Positions 32,806 to 40,759 of a DNA stretch of 47,994 nt are shown piece after piece (the stretch's first letter is position 1; each line of letters starts with the position of its first letter). The notes below the pieces were generated by a model. That model saw only the letters and a list, made by a program, of their open reading frames with translations. It had not been told where the DNA came from and did no database searches. Source of the stretch: Gaiellales bacterium (lineage in GTDB: Bacteria > Actinomycetota > Thermoleophilia > Gaiellales > JAICJC01); the NCBI GenBank assembly GCA_036403155.1, contig DASWRM010000064.1, positions 1 to 47,994 on the forward strand, written 5' to 3'. Both the position numbers and the translations under genes were made by a program.

Positions 32806-35388
32806 TCAGCCGGCCAGCTCGGTCATCATCATCTGCAGCAAGCCGCCGGCGCGGTAGATGCGGACGTCGGCCTCGGCATCCAGCCGGGCAAGCGCCCGGA
32901 AGCTGCGCTCGCCGCCGTCGATCTCGACGGTGACCATGTCGCCGACGCCGAAATCGGCCAGGCCGCGGATCGTGAACGTCTCCGTTCCGGTGATGCCAAG
33001 CGACTCCGCCGACTCGCCCTCGGCGAACTGGAGCGGGATGACTCCCAGCGCGACCAGGTTCGAGCGGTGGATGCGCTCGTAGCTCTCGGCAATCACCGCT
33101 CGCACGCCGAGCAGCGCGCTGCCCTTCGCCGCCCAGTCACGCGAGCTGCCGGAGCCGTACTCGCGGCCGGCGATCACGACCAGCGGGACTCCCTCCTCCA
33201 GGTAGCGAAGGGACGCGTCGTAGATCGAGAGCTGCTCGCCGTCCGGGAAGTGGCGCGTGAAGCCGCCCTCGACGTCCTCGACGATGCGGTTCCGCAGGCG
33301 GATGTTCGCGAACGTTCCGCGCACCATCACCTCGTGGTTGCCCCGGCGCGCGCCGTAGCTGTTGAACTCGCGCGGCTCGATCCCGTGCTCCATCAGGTAC
33401 GCACCGGCCGGCGTGGACGACGCGATCGAGCCGGCGGGCGAGATGTGGTCGGTCGTCACCGAATCGCCGAGCAGGGCGAGGACGCGCGCGTCGACGATGT
33501 CCGAGAGATCGGCCGGGCGCTCGAAGAAGGTGGCCTCGCGGACGTAGGTCGACTCGGGATCCCAATGGAACAGTTCCCCGGACGGGACGGGCAGCGTCTG
33601 CCAGCGGTCGTCGCCCTCGAAGATGCGGCCGTACTGATGCTCGAACAGGCTCGCTGACACCGCGCCGCGGACGGCCTCGGCGACCTCCTCGCCGGTCGGC
33701 CAGATCTCGTCGAGCATCACGGGGTTGCCGTCGCGGTCGCGGCCCACCGGCTCGCTCGTCAGGTCGGCGGTGACGCTGCCGACAAGCGCGAATGCGACGA
33801 CCAGCGGCGGCGAGGCGAGGTAGTTGGCGCGCACCTGCGGATGGATGCGGGCCTCGAAGTTGCGGTTTCCCGAGAGGACGGCCGCCACCGACAGATCGCG
33901 TTTCGAGATCTCCTCGCTGACCTCCTCCGGCAGCGGGCCGGAGTTCCCGATGCACGTGGTGCAGCCGTAGCCGACCAGGTTGAAGCGGAGCGCGTCCAGG
34001 TACTCGGTCAGCCCCGCGGCGTCGAGGTAGTCACGGACGACACGGGAGCCCGGGGCCAGGCTCGTCTTCACCCACGGCTTGGTCTGGAGCCCGCGCTCCA
34101 CCGCCTTCTTGGCGACCAGGCCGGCGGCGACCATCAGCGCGGGGTTCGAGGTGTTCGTGCAGCTGGTGATGGCGGCGATGGCAACCGATCCGTCGCCGAG
34201 CTGCGTGCCGTTGCCGTGCTGGACCGGGAATGCTTTCGAGAAGCTCGCCGGCACGCCGGCGAGCGGGACGCGATCCTGCGGGCGCCGCGGGCCTGCCAGG
34301 CTGGGCTCGACCTGCGACAGGTCGAAGTCGATCGTCTCGGAGAACGCCGGAGCCGGCTCGTCACCGGTGCGGAAGAGGCCCTGCTCCTTGGTGTAGGCCT
34401 CGACGAGGGCGACGTGGTCGGCCGGGCGGCCGGTGTCCCGGAGGTAGGCGAGCGTCTGGGCGTCGACGGGGAACATCGCGGCGGTCGAGCCGAACTCCGG
34501 CGACATGTTCGAGATGGTCGCGCGGTCGGCGACGCTGAGGGCGGGCACGCCGGGGCCGAAGAACTCCACGAACGTGCCGACCACCCCGTGGGCGCGCAGG
34601 CGCTCGGTCATCGTCAGGACGAGGTCGGTCGCGGTGACGCCGGGGCGGAGCTCGCCCGACATGCGGACGCCGAGCACGACGGGCGAGAGCATGTACATCG
34701 GCTGGCCGAGCATGACCGCCTCCGCCTCGATGCCGCCCACGCCCCAGCCCAGCACGCCCAGAGCGTTGATCATTGTCGTGTGCGAGTCGGTGCCGACCAG
34801 CGAGTCGGGGACCGCCACGCCGTCTCGGACCTGGACGACGCGCCCGAGGTACTCGAGGTTCACCTGGTGGACGATGCCCATGCCCGGCGGCACGACGCGG
34901 AAGTTGCGGAACGCCTCCTGCGCCCAGCGCAGCAGGGCGTAGCGCTCGCCGTTGCGCTCGAACTCGCGGTCGATGTTGCTCTGGTACGCCTGGTCGGATC
35001 CGAAGGCGTCGACCTGCACGGAGTGGTCGATGACGAGGTCCACGGGGACGAGCGGGTCGACGCGCGACGGGTCGCCGCCGGCCCGCGCGACGGCCGAGCG
35101 CATCGCGGCCAGGTCGACGACGGCGGGCACGCCGGTCAGGTCCTGCATGATCACGCGCGCAGGCATGAAGGCGAGATTCGCATCGGGCGCGCTCTGCGGC
35201 CAGGCGGCGAGCGCGCGGACGTCGTCCTCGGTCACGTGCTCGGTGCCGGCCTGTCGAAGGAGGTTCTCGAGCAGGACGCAGACCGTGTAGGGAAGCCGCA
35301 GCGGGTCGACGAGGCGGCCGATCCGGAAGAGCTGCTCGCCGCTTGGGAGCCTGTCCGCGGCGGAGAACGGATCGCCTGGTATTGCCAT
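32806..35388 (-). CDS. acnA: Aconitate hydratase
   Basis: An 860-aa 4Fe-4S enzyme that interconverts citrate and isocitrate in the TCA cycle. The three cluster ligands are the Cys in AITSCTNTSNPALM and the two in GYGCTTCIGNSGPLPEEV. The swivel domain with GREYGSGSSRDWAAKGSALL is intact near the C-terminus. ATG 35388 begins MAIPGDPFSA; a TACCGT box lies 7 nt upstream. The protein is a little shorter at the N-terminus than E. coli AcnA (891 aa). The gene is divergent from a small unknown gene across 48 bp. Confidence 0.95.
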   Translation of the reverse strand: MAIPGDPFSAADRLPSGEQLFRIGRLVDPLRLPYTVCVLLENLLRQAGTEHVTEDDVRALAAWPQSAPDANLAFMPARVIMQDLTGVPAVVDLAAMRSAVARAGGDPSRVDPLVPVDLVIDHSVQVDAFGSDQAYQSNIDREFERNGERYALLRWAQEAFRNFRVVPPGMGIVHQVNLEYLGRVVQVRDGVAVPDSLVGTDSHTTMINALGVLGWGVGGIEAEAVMLGQPMYMLSPVVLGVRMSGELRPGVTATDLVLTMTERLRAHGVVGTFVEFFGPGVPALSVADRATISNMSPEFGSTAAMFPVDAQTLAYLRDTGRPADHVALVEAYTKEQGLFRTGDEPAPAFSETIDFDLSQVEPSLAGPRRPQDRVPLAGVPASFSKAFPVQHGNGTQLGDGSVAIAAITSCTNTSNPALMVAAGLVAKKAVERGLQTKPWVKTSLAPGSRVVRDYLDAAGLTEYLDALRFNLVGYGCTTCIGNSGPLPEEVSEEISKRDLSVAAVLSGNRNFEARIHPQVRANYLASPPLVVAFALVGSVTADLTSEPVGRDRDGNPVMLDEIWPTGEEVAEAVRGAVSASLFEHQYGRIFEGDDRWQTLPVPSGELFHWDPESTYVREATFFERPADLSDIVDARVLALLGDSVTTDHISPAGSIASSTPAGAYLMEHGIEPREFNSYGARRGNHEVMVRGTFANIRLRNRIVEDVEGGFTRHFPDGEQLSIYDASLRYLEEGVPLVVIAGREYGSGSSRDWAAKGSALLGVRAVIAESYERIHRSNLVALGVIPLQFAEGESAESLGITGTETFTIRGLADFGVGDMVTVEIDGGERSFRALARLDAEADVRIYRAGGLLQMMMTELAG

Positions 35389-35395
35389 GGGCAGA

Positions 35396-35411
35396 ACGGT
35401 ATCAAGATACC
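35396..35411. promoter_or_regulatory. Aconitase -10 box overlapping an inverted repeat
   Basis: On the minus strand TACCGT (35396-35401) ends 7 nt before the aconitase ATG. It overlaps GGTATC-AA-GATACC (35398-35411), a perfect 6-bp inverted repeat that would be well placed for a repressor acting on the aconitase gene. On the plus strand TACCCT at 35408-35413 could serve the 95-aa gene. Confidence 0.4.
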
Positions 35412-35436
35412 CTGCACGCTCTTCCACCCGGTCGAC

Positions 35437-35724
35437 ATGAACGGATCCCGAGTCCCCCTCCCACCTTTCGCCGAGCGCCCCTTCCAGGTGTTCGTGAACG
35501 GCGTTCCGAAGGAGGAGGGCAAGGACTACGAGATCCAGGGCACGGCGCTCGTCTTCGCCGACGAGCTGGTACCGCCGCGGCGGATGACGATGAAGAGCTA
35601 CGCGCGCCTCATGTTCTGGGGGCGGTACAAGACCGAGCACAGCGTCGACCTGGTCTACCACCGCGGCGGCGACAGGCAGGTGGCGAACGGGCTCCAGATT
35701 GCGCCGCCGGGCGCCGCGGTCTAG
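35437..35724 (+). CDS. 95-aa hypothetical protein
   Basis: A small protein of unknown family, divergent from aconitase. It appears mostly beta: FQVFVNGVPKEEGKDYEIQG, then TALVFADELVPPRRM, ARLMFWGRYKTEHSVDLVYH. The VNGV...GKDYEI...LVF pattern resembles beta-sandwich folds in which a named-value strand pair repeats, but similarity is too weak to name. No signal peptide, Cys or membrane segment. ATG 35437 is the only good start; the frame is open far upstream only because it runs antisense to aconitase. Confidence 0.65.
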   Translation: MNGSRVPLPPFAERPFQVFVNGVPKEEGKDYEIQGTALVFADELVPPRRMTMKSYARLMFWGRYKTEHSVDLVYHRGGDRQVANGLQIAPPGAAV

Positions 35725-35853
35725 CGGATCACAGCGGAATCACGCGTCCGTCACAGCCGCTGGGACGGTGTCCGACTCCATACACCCCGCCGTTGCGTGC
35801 GTGTGACGCTCTTGCGACAGATCAGCCGCCTGGTTGAGCCGTTCCGCGGCTCA

Positions 35854-35877
35854 CCCCAATTCTTGGAGACCAACCCC
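35854..35877 (+). repeat. Diverged copy of the AATTATTGGAGTC intergenic repeat
   Basis: CCCAATTCTTGGAGACCAACCCC here resembles the pair at 47532-47554 and 47594-47617 (shared CCCAATT, TTGGAG and CCC). The surrounding gap 35725-35940 holds no gene. Confidence 0.4.
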
Positions 35878-35914
35878 GGTCCGGTGGGTGTGACGTGCCT
35901 GTGACGGTGGCGTA

Positions 35915-35936
35915 GCAGGCCGGCGAGAGGCCCTGC
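35915..35936 (-). terminator. Hairpin downstream of the SDR-DUF2867 gene
   Basis: Arms 35915-35921 and 35929-35936 form a 7-bp stem with one bulged G, beginning 5 nt after the stop of the SDR gene on the minus strand. No T run. Confidence 0.35.
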
Positions 35937-35940
35937 CGGG

Positions 35941-37377
35941 CTAGCGCGGGTTGACCGCCGCCCGCGCGATGCCGCGCAGCATGCGGCGGAACACGTACGC
36001 GTGGATCGGGTACAGGCCGTACCAGTACGCGCGACCGGCGAGCCCTGCGGGGTCGAACAGCGCCGTCTGACGGATGCGCGCTCCGTCGGTCTCCGACTCG
36101 ACCTCGAACTGCAGCCACGCTCTGCCCGGCACGCGCATCTGGGCCTGGAGCCGCAGCAGCCGGTCCGGCTCGAACTCCTGAACCGTCCAGAAGTCGAGCG
36201 TGTCGCCCGCCGCCACCGTCTCGGGATTCCGGCGCCCGCGACGCAGGCCGACCCCACCGAGCACCTGGTCGAGCGCGCCGCGCAGCTGCCACAGCGCGTC
36301 CGCGCCGTACCAGCCGGTGGCACCGCCGATCCGCGCGATCGGCCGGAACGCGGCCGCAGCCGGCACGGGCACCACCACGGCGCGTGAGTCGATCAGCCGC
36401 GATCCGTACTCGGTGCGGTTGCGCTGCCGCACCGGGGTGGCCGGCAGCGCGTCGGACCAGCGGGTCTCCGCGAACTCGCCGTCCTCGAAGGCGAGCGCCC
36501 GGTCGATCGCCTCCTCCACAGTGCGCGGGCGCACGCGGAAGTCGTGGAGAGCCGCGGCGTCGGTGACGACGGTCTCCGAGCGGACACCGTCCACCAGCTT
36601 GCGTCCCACCTGTGCGTAGAGCGGAGTGACCAGGGACAGCCACAGGCTGGAGAGCCTGGGCGTGAGCAGCGGCACGCTGATCATCATCCGGCGCAGCCCC
36701 CTGCGCCGGGCGTATGCGTGCATGATGTCGCCGTACGAGACAACATCCGCCCCGCCGATCTCGTACACGCGGCTCTCCCCGGGAGGCAGATCGAGCGCGG
36801 CGAGCAGGTAGGCGATCACGTCCTCGATCGCGATCGGCTGGGTCGGCGTCCGCACCCACCGCGGCGTCACCATCACCGGCAGCCGCTCCACGAGCGCCCG
36901 GATCATCTCGAAGGACAGGCTCCCGGACCCGATCACGATCGACGCCCGGAACTCGATCGTCTCGACACCGGACTCGCGGAGCAGCTGGCCGACCTCCTGC
37001 CGGGACGCCAGGTGGCTGGAGAGCGTGCCGCTCCCACCGAGCCCGCCCAGGTAGATGATCCGCCGCACGCCTGCATCGCGCGCCACGCGCCCGAACAGCT
37101 CGGCCGCATCGCGGTCGACCTGGGCGAACGAGGCCGACGACGTCATCGAGTGGACGAGGTAGTACGCGACGTCGACGCCCTCGAGCGCAGCGCGCAGAGC
37201 GCCCTCGTCGAGCACATCCCCGGCCACCACCTCCGTGCCGGCCGCGGCCCGCGCCCGCAGCGCCTCGGGCCGCCGGGCCATGCACCGCAGCTCGACATCC
37301 TCACGCTCGAGCGCGCGCAGGAGGCGGCCGCCGACATATCCGGTGGCGCCCGTCAGCAGGACGCGGGGGGAGGTCAT
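35941..37377 (-). CDS. SDR (NAD(P)-binding) protein with DUF2867 domain
   Basis: A 478-aa fusion. Residues 1-300 are an extended short-chain dehydrogenase/NmrA-like domain: VLLTGATGYVGGRLLRALER, a catalytic-type YYLVHSM region and RRIIYLGGLGG. Residues about 320-478 are DUF2867: GATGWYGADALWQLRGALDQ, LDFWTVQEFEPDRLLRL and YWYGLYPIHAYVFRRMLRGI. Proteins of this arrangement are widespread in actinobacteria; function unknown, perhaps lipid or isoprenoid modification. ATG directly follows the TAG stop of the small membrane protein upstream, so both are in one unit. Confidence 0.88.
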   Translation of the reverse strand: MTSPRVLLTGATGYVGGRLLRALEREDVELRCMARRPEALRARAAAGTEVVAGDVLDEGALRAALEGVDVAYYLVHSMTSSASFAQVDRDAAELFGRVARDAGVRRIIYLGGLGGSGTLSSHLASRQEVGQLLRESGVETIEFRASIVIGSGSLSFEMIRALVERLPVMVTPRWVRTPTQPIAIEDVIAYLLAALDLPPGESRVYEIGGADVVSYGDIMHAYARRRGLRRMMISVPLLTPRLSSLWLSLVTPLYAQVGRKLVDGVRSETVVTDAAALHDFRVRPRTVEEAIDRALAFEDGEFAETRWSDALPATPVRQRNRTEYGSRLIDSRAVVVPVPAAAAFRPIARIGGATGWYGADALWQLRGALDQVLGGVGLRRGRRNPETVAAGDTLDFWTVQEFEPDRLLRLQAQMRVPGRAWLQFEVESETDGARIRQTALFDPAGLAGRAYWYGLYPIHAYVFRRMLRGIARAAVNPR

Positions 37378-37629
37378 CTATGCGACGGAGTAGCCCGCCA
37401 GCCAGCGGCCGAGCAGGGCGACCAGTGTGATGACGAGCACTGCGACGATCGTCCCGCCCCTGGAGCGCTGGCTCATCGCGTAGGCCAGAAGCGCGACGAC
37501 GAGCGCGATCGGGCCGGCGAACAGCGGCTTCCACCAGAACCCCGACACGGCGACGACCACGGCCGCGGCGTTGAGGACGGCCAGCGCGTCCTCCTGGAAT
37601 GACTCGTACTCAGGCGTGTAATCTCGCAC
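37378..37629 (-). CDS. 83-aa two- or three-helix membrane protein, unknown
   Basis: Starts at GTG 37629 behind AAGGAG. A short polar N-terminus (RDYTPEYESFQEDAL) is followed by hydrophobic segments: AVLNAAAVVVAVSGFWW, LFAGPIALVVALLAYAM and TIVAVLVITLVALLGRWLAG. No catalytic motif. It is cotranscribed with the SDR-DUF2867 gene (stop and start abut), so it may help place that protein at the membrane. I recognise no family. Confidence 0.75.
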   Translation of the reverse strand: MRDYTPEYESFQEDALAVLNAAAVVVAVSGFWWKPLFAGPIALVVALLAYAMSQRSRGGTIVAVLVITLVALLGRWLAGYSVA

Positions 37630-37661
37630 GTGCGCTCCTTGGGCCGATGGTCGCGCAGCGG

Positions 37662-37667
37662 ATTGTA
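37662..37667 (-). promoter_or_regulatory. -10 box TACAAT of the membrane protein/SDR unit
   Basis: TACAAT on the minus strand, predicting a transcript with about 26 nt of leader holding AAGGAG, in contrast to the leaderless units. It overlaps the region just before the divergent YbaK gene start. Confidence 0.4.
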
Positions 37668-37670
37668 GCC

Positions 37671-38150
37671 ATGGCGGAGACGAGAGGAACGACCAACCTG
37701 CGGCAGGCCGGGATCACGCACCGGCTGCTGCGCTACCGGTACACGGGCGAAGGGCCGGTGGCCGTCGAGGCGGCGGCTGCGCTGGGCGTCGACCCCGCCC
37801 TGCTGTTCAAGACGCTCGTCGTGATGGCCGGCTCCGAGCCGGTGTTCGCGCTGGTTCCCGCCGATCGCGAGCTTGCGCCGAAGCTGCTTGCCGCCGCCGC
37901 CGGCTCGAAGGCCGCAGAGCTTGCCGACCGCCGCACCGCCGAACGGATCACCGGGTACCAGGCCGGCGGGATCAGCCCGCTCGGAAGCAGGCGGCGAATG
38001 CGCGTCTTCGTCGACCGCTCGGCCGGCGACCACCCCGCCATCCTGCTCAACGCCGGGGCGCGCGGGCTGATCGCCGAGGTCGCGACCCCACCGCTGCTCT
38101 CCCACCTGGGCGCCGTGGCCGTCCCACTGGTTCGGGACGAGGCGCGCTAG
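37671..38150 (+). CDS. ybaK: YbaK/EbsC-family aminoacyl-tRNA deacylase
   Basis: A 159-aa protein of the Cys-tRNA(Pro) deacylase group, which removes Cys (or Ala) wrongly attached to tRNA-Pro. It shows VAVEAAAALGVDPALLFKTL with the conserved Lys, VPADRELAPKLLAAA, and YQAGGISPLGSRRRMRVFVD, the signature of YbaK. I choose ATG 37671 at the start of homology; 24 more residues upstream in frame are not conserved. It is divergent from the membrane protein gene and its stop shares CTAG with the convergent glpX stop. Confidence 0.9.
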   Translation: MAETRGTTNLRQAGITHRLLRYRYTGEGPVAVEAAAALGVDPALLFKTLVVMAGSEPVFALVPADRELAPKLLAAAAGSKAAELADRRTAERITGYQAGGISPLGSRRRMRVFVDRSAGDHPAILLNAGARGLIAEVATPPLLSHLGAVAVPLVRDEAR

Positions 38151-39133
38151 TCGTATCTGCCGCCGGCGATCTCGCCAAGCTTCTCCATGCTGTGCGTCGC
38201 CTGCAGCGTGCGCACCGTCCCGGACTTCGACCGCATGACCAGCGAGTGCGTGCGAGCGCCGCCGCGCTGGTAGCGCACGCCCCGCAGCAGGTCTCCGTCG
38301 GTGACGCCCGTCGCCGCGAAGAAGGTGTTGTCCCCCTTGACGAGATCGTCCAGCGTGAGCACCTTGTCGAGGTCGTAGCCGGCGTCAATCGCCGCCTGCC
38401 GCTCCTCGGCGTCGCGCGGCCACAGCTTGCCCTGGAACTGCCCGCCCAGGCACTTGAACGCCGCCGCGGAGAGGACGCCCTCCGGCGTCCCGCCGATGCC
38501 CCACAGCAGGTCGATGCCCGTGTCGGGACTCGACGCCATCAGCGCGCCGGACACGTCGCCGTGCGAGATGAACCGGATGCGCGTGCCGACCGCGCGGATG
38601 CGCTTGACCATCTCGTCGTGCCGCGGCCGGTCGAGGATCACGACCATCAGGTCGCGCGGCCGCACCCGCTTGGCCCGCGCAATCGCCTCGAGCGTCTGCT
38701 CGATCGGCGCGTTCAGGTCGAGCTCCTCGTCGACCTCGGGGCCACAGGCCAGCTTCTCCATGTACACGACCGGGCCGGGGTCGAACATCGTCCCCTTCTC
38801 CGACGCCGCGACAACGGCCAGCGCGTTCGGCTGCCCGCGCGCGCACAGCTCGGTGCCCTCGAGCGGGTCGACCGCGACGTCGACCTCGACGCCGGAGCCC
38901 GAACCGATCCGCTCGCCGTTGAACAGCATCGGCGCCTCGTCCTTCTCGCCCTCGCCGATCACGACCATGCCGTCCATCTCGACGGTGGCGAGCATGTGGC
39001 GCATCGCGTCGACCGCGGCCTGGTCGGCGGCGATCTTGTCACCGAAGCCGACCCACCGCGCGGCCGCCAGCGCCGCGGCCTCCGTCACGCGAACCAGCTC
39101 GAGGGCGAGGTTGCGGTCGGGTGCGTGCGCCAT
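38147..39133 (-). CDS. glpX: Class II fructose-1,6-bisphosphatase
   Basis: A 328-aa enzyme of gluconeogenesis that removes the 1-phosphate from fructose 1,6-bisphosphate. The metal site is clear: VIGEGEKDEAPMLFNGERIG and VDVAVDPLEGTELCARGQPN; the C-terminal GDNTFFAATGVTDGDLLRGV and LVMRSKSGTVR match GlpX. Class II is the usual type in actinobacteria. ATG 39133 follows a TATCCT box by 6 nt. Its stop overlaps the ybaK stop through a shared CTAG. Confidence 0.96.
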   Translation of the reverse strand: MAHAPDRNLALELVRVTEAAALAAARWVGFGDKIAADQAAVDAMRHMLATVEMDGMVVIGEGEKDEAPMLFNGERIGSGSGVEVDVAVDPLEGTELCARGQPNALAVVAASEKGTMFDPGPVVYMEKLACGPEVDEELDLNAPIEQTLEAIARAKRVRPRDLMVVILDRPRHDEMVKRIRAVGTRIRFISHGDVSGALMASSPDTGIDLLWGIGGTPEGVLSAAAFKCLGGQFQGKLWPRDAEERQAAIDAGYDLDKVLTLDDLVKGDNTFFAATGVTDGDLLRGVRYQRGGARTHSLVMRSKSGTVRTLQATHSMEKLGEIAGGRYD

Positions 39134-39139
39134 GGCGCC

Positions 39140-39145
39140 AGGATA
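39140..39145 (-). promoter_or_regulatory. -10 box TATCCT of glpX
   Basis: On the minus strand TATCCT ends 6 nt before the glpX ATG, the same box and spacing as the E1-alpha gene. Confidence 0.5.
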
Positions 39146-39167
39146 CCGCCCGCGGCCGGGCGGCGGA

Positions 39168-40097
39168 TCAGCGCCGGTCGCGCACCAGCCGCATCGCGGC
39201 GCCTGCCAGACGTTCGCGCTCGTGCAGCGGCTCGAGCCACCGCTGCGGTATCGCTCCGGCGCCGAACCGCGCCCCCGCAAGCGCCCCGGTCACCGCGGCG
39301 TTGGTGTCCGCGTCGCCGCCGAGGTTCGCGGCCGAGACGACCGCCTCCTCGAAGCTCCCGGCCGTCATTGCGGCCCAGAACGCCACGCGCAGTGCGGTCA
39401 GCACGAACCCGATCTGCCGGTGCACCGGATCCAGCAGCTCGTCGGCGGTCTGCCCCGGCGCCTCGGCGGCGACCAGCCCGACGCCGGACGTCGACTGCGG
39501 CAGCCGGCGGTCCGTCAGCAGCGCCGCGATCGTCATGTTCAGCAGCACGCACGCATCCCCGGCGAGCTCATCGTGATGCGTCAGCGACGAGTCGAGCCGC
39601 GACACGCGCTCGATCGCGCCCGGTTCGTCGCGGTAGAAGATGCCGATCGGCGCCGTCCGCATCAGCGAGCCGTTCCCGGCACTGTGGCCGCCGGACAACT
39701 CGTGGTACGCCGCGGCCGCCGCTCGGGCGTCGTCGGGCGTGCGGGCGCGTGCCAGCGCATGGCTGACCGTCGCTCCGATGTCCTTCGGCCCGGAGCGGGC
39801 CCAGACGAGGTACCGGGCGAGCACGTCGTCCTCGTCGTAGCCGCTGCGCTCGCCCATGCTCTCGGCGAGCGCGAGCGCCATCGCCGTGTCGTCCGTCCAC
39901 TCGCCCAGCCGCCAGATGCGCGAGGCCACCATGTCGCGCAGCGGGCCGCCGTACCGCGCGTGGATCTGCTCCGGGTGGTCCCACTCGACCGCGGCGCCGA
40001 GCGCGTCGCCCACGGCCATCCCGAGCATCACCCCACGGGCGCGCTCCGCAAGCTGCGGGTGCGGCGCGCGGCGCCTCAGACGCAGCAGACCGGACAC
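39168..40097 (-). CDS. ADP-ribosylglycohydrolase family protein
   Basis: A 309-aa enzyme of the DraG/ARH type, which removes ADP-ribose from proteins or nucleic acids. It shows GVMLGMAVGDALGAAVEW, the metal-binding WTDDTAMALALAES, AGNGSLMRTAPIGIF, and the second metal motif NLGGDADTNAAVTGALAGA. I place the start at GTG 40097, giving a 22-nt overlap with the nei-type gene; the family often starts about 10 residues before GVMLG. It is the third gene of an lhr-nei operon, so a link to repair of ADP-ribosylated DNA is possible, but not shown. Confidence 0.85.
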   Translation of the reverse strand: MSGLLRLRRRAPHPQLAERARGVMLGMAVGDALGAAVEWDHPEQIHARYGGPLRDMVASRIWRLGEWTDDTAMALALAESMGERSGYDEDDVLARYLVWARSGPKDIGATVSHALARARTPDDARAAAAAYHELSGGHSAGNGSLMRTAPIGIFYRDEPGAIERVSRLDSSLTHHDELAGDACVLLNMTIAALLTDRRLPQSTSGVGLVAAEAPGQTADELLDPVHRQIGFVLTALRVAFWAAMTAGSFEEAVVSAANLGGDADTNAAVTGALAGARFGAGAIPQRWLEPLHERERLAGAAMRLVRDRR

Positions 40098-40759
40098 CAG
40101 TAGCTCGTCCGCCGCTGCTCGCCCTGCGGCGCGGACCGGATCGCCGCGCCGCAGCGCGGACACGGCCTCCCGGCCCGCCGGTAGATCTGCGCCGGAAGGC
40201 GTCCGCCGGCCGCGACCCCGCCACGCAGGATGCGACGGCTCGCCTCCGCGAGCGAGCGCAGCCTCTCGTCGCCGAGGGACGACACGGGCGCGAACGGATC
40301 GATGCGGCACTCCCACAGCGCCTCGCTCTTGACGATGTTGCCTACACCAGCAACGACGCGCTGATCCATCAACGCCTCGCCCACCGCGCGATCGACGATG
40401 CGGATGCGGCGCAGGTACTCGTCCATGTCGAAGTCACGCAGCAGGTCGGGGCCGAGGGCGAGCCGCACGCGCGATGACGGCACGACGCGCACGATCGTCC
40501 CGCGGATGACCGCGTCGCCGGCCGCGGTGCGCAGCACGTGCCGCCCGCGGCCGGTGCCGGCCGGCCGCAGCCGCACGCTGCCGTGCATTCCGAGGTGAGC
40601 GTGCAGCGAGCGGCCGTCGTCGCCGTGCACCAGCAGGTTCTTGCCGCGCGCTTCGACACCGACCACCTTCGCGCCGCTGAGCGGGCCGTCCTGCACCGTC
40701 TCGCCCAGCAACGGGCGCAGCCGGCGTGAAGCGAGCTCGAGCGTGTGACCTTCAGGCAC
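40076..40759 (-). CDS. nei: Fpg/Nei-family DNA glycosylase-AP lyase
   Basis: A 227-aa base-excision enzyme. The GTG start is followed at once by the catalytic Pro2-Glu3 (PEGHTLEL), which must be N-terminal after Met removal, so the start is secure. H2TH domain: DQRVVAGVGNIVKSEALWEC. C-terminal zinc finger with CPRCG and CPVC, flanking RSAPQGEQRRTSYW. The PEGH rather than PELP start points to the Nei branch (oxidised pyrimidines). It overlaps the lhr stop by 8 nt; lhr-nei adjacency is known from Mycobacterium tuberculosis (Rv3296-Rv3297). Confidence 0.92.
   Translation of the reverse strand: MPEGHTLELASRRLRPLLGETVQDGPLSGAKVVGVEARGKNLLVHGDDGRSLHAHLGMHGSVRLRPAGTGRGRHVLRTAAGDAVIRGTIVRVVPSSRVRLALGPDLLRDFDMDEYLRRIRIVDRAVGEALMDQRVVAGVGNIVKSEALWECRIDPFAPVSSLGDERLRSLAEASRRILRGGVAAGGRLPAQIYRRAGRPCPRCGAAIRSAPQGEQRRTSYWCPVCCV

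Noticed and set aside
33841-35436. Long upstream extension of the 95-aa gene
   Set aside because: It is antisense to aconitase; only the part from 35437 lies outside another gene.
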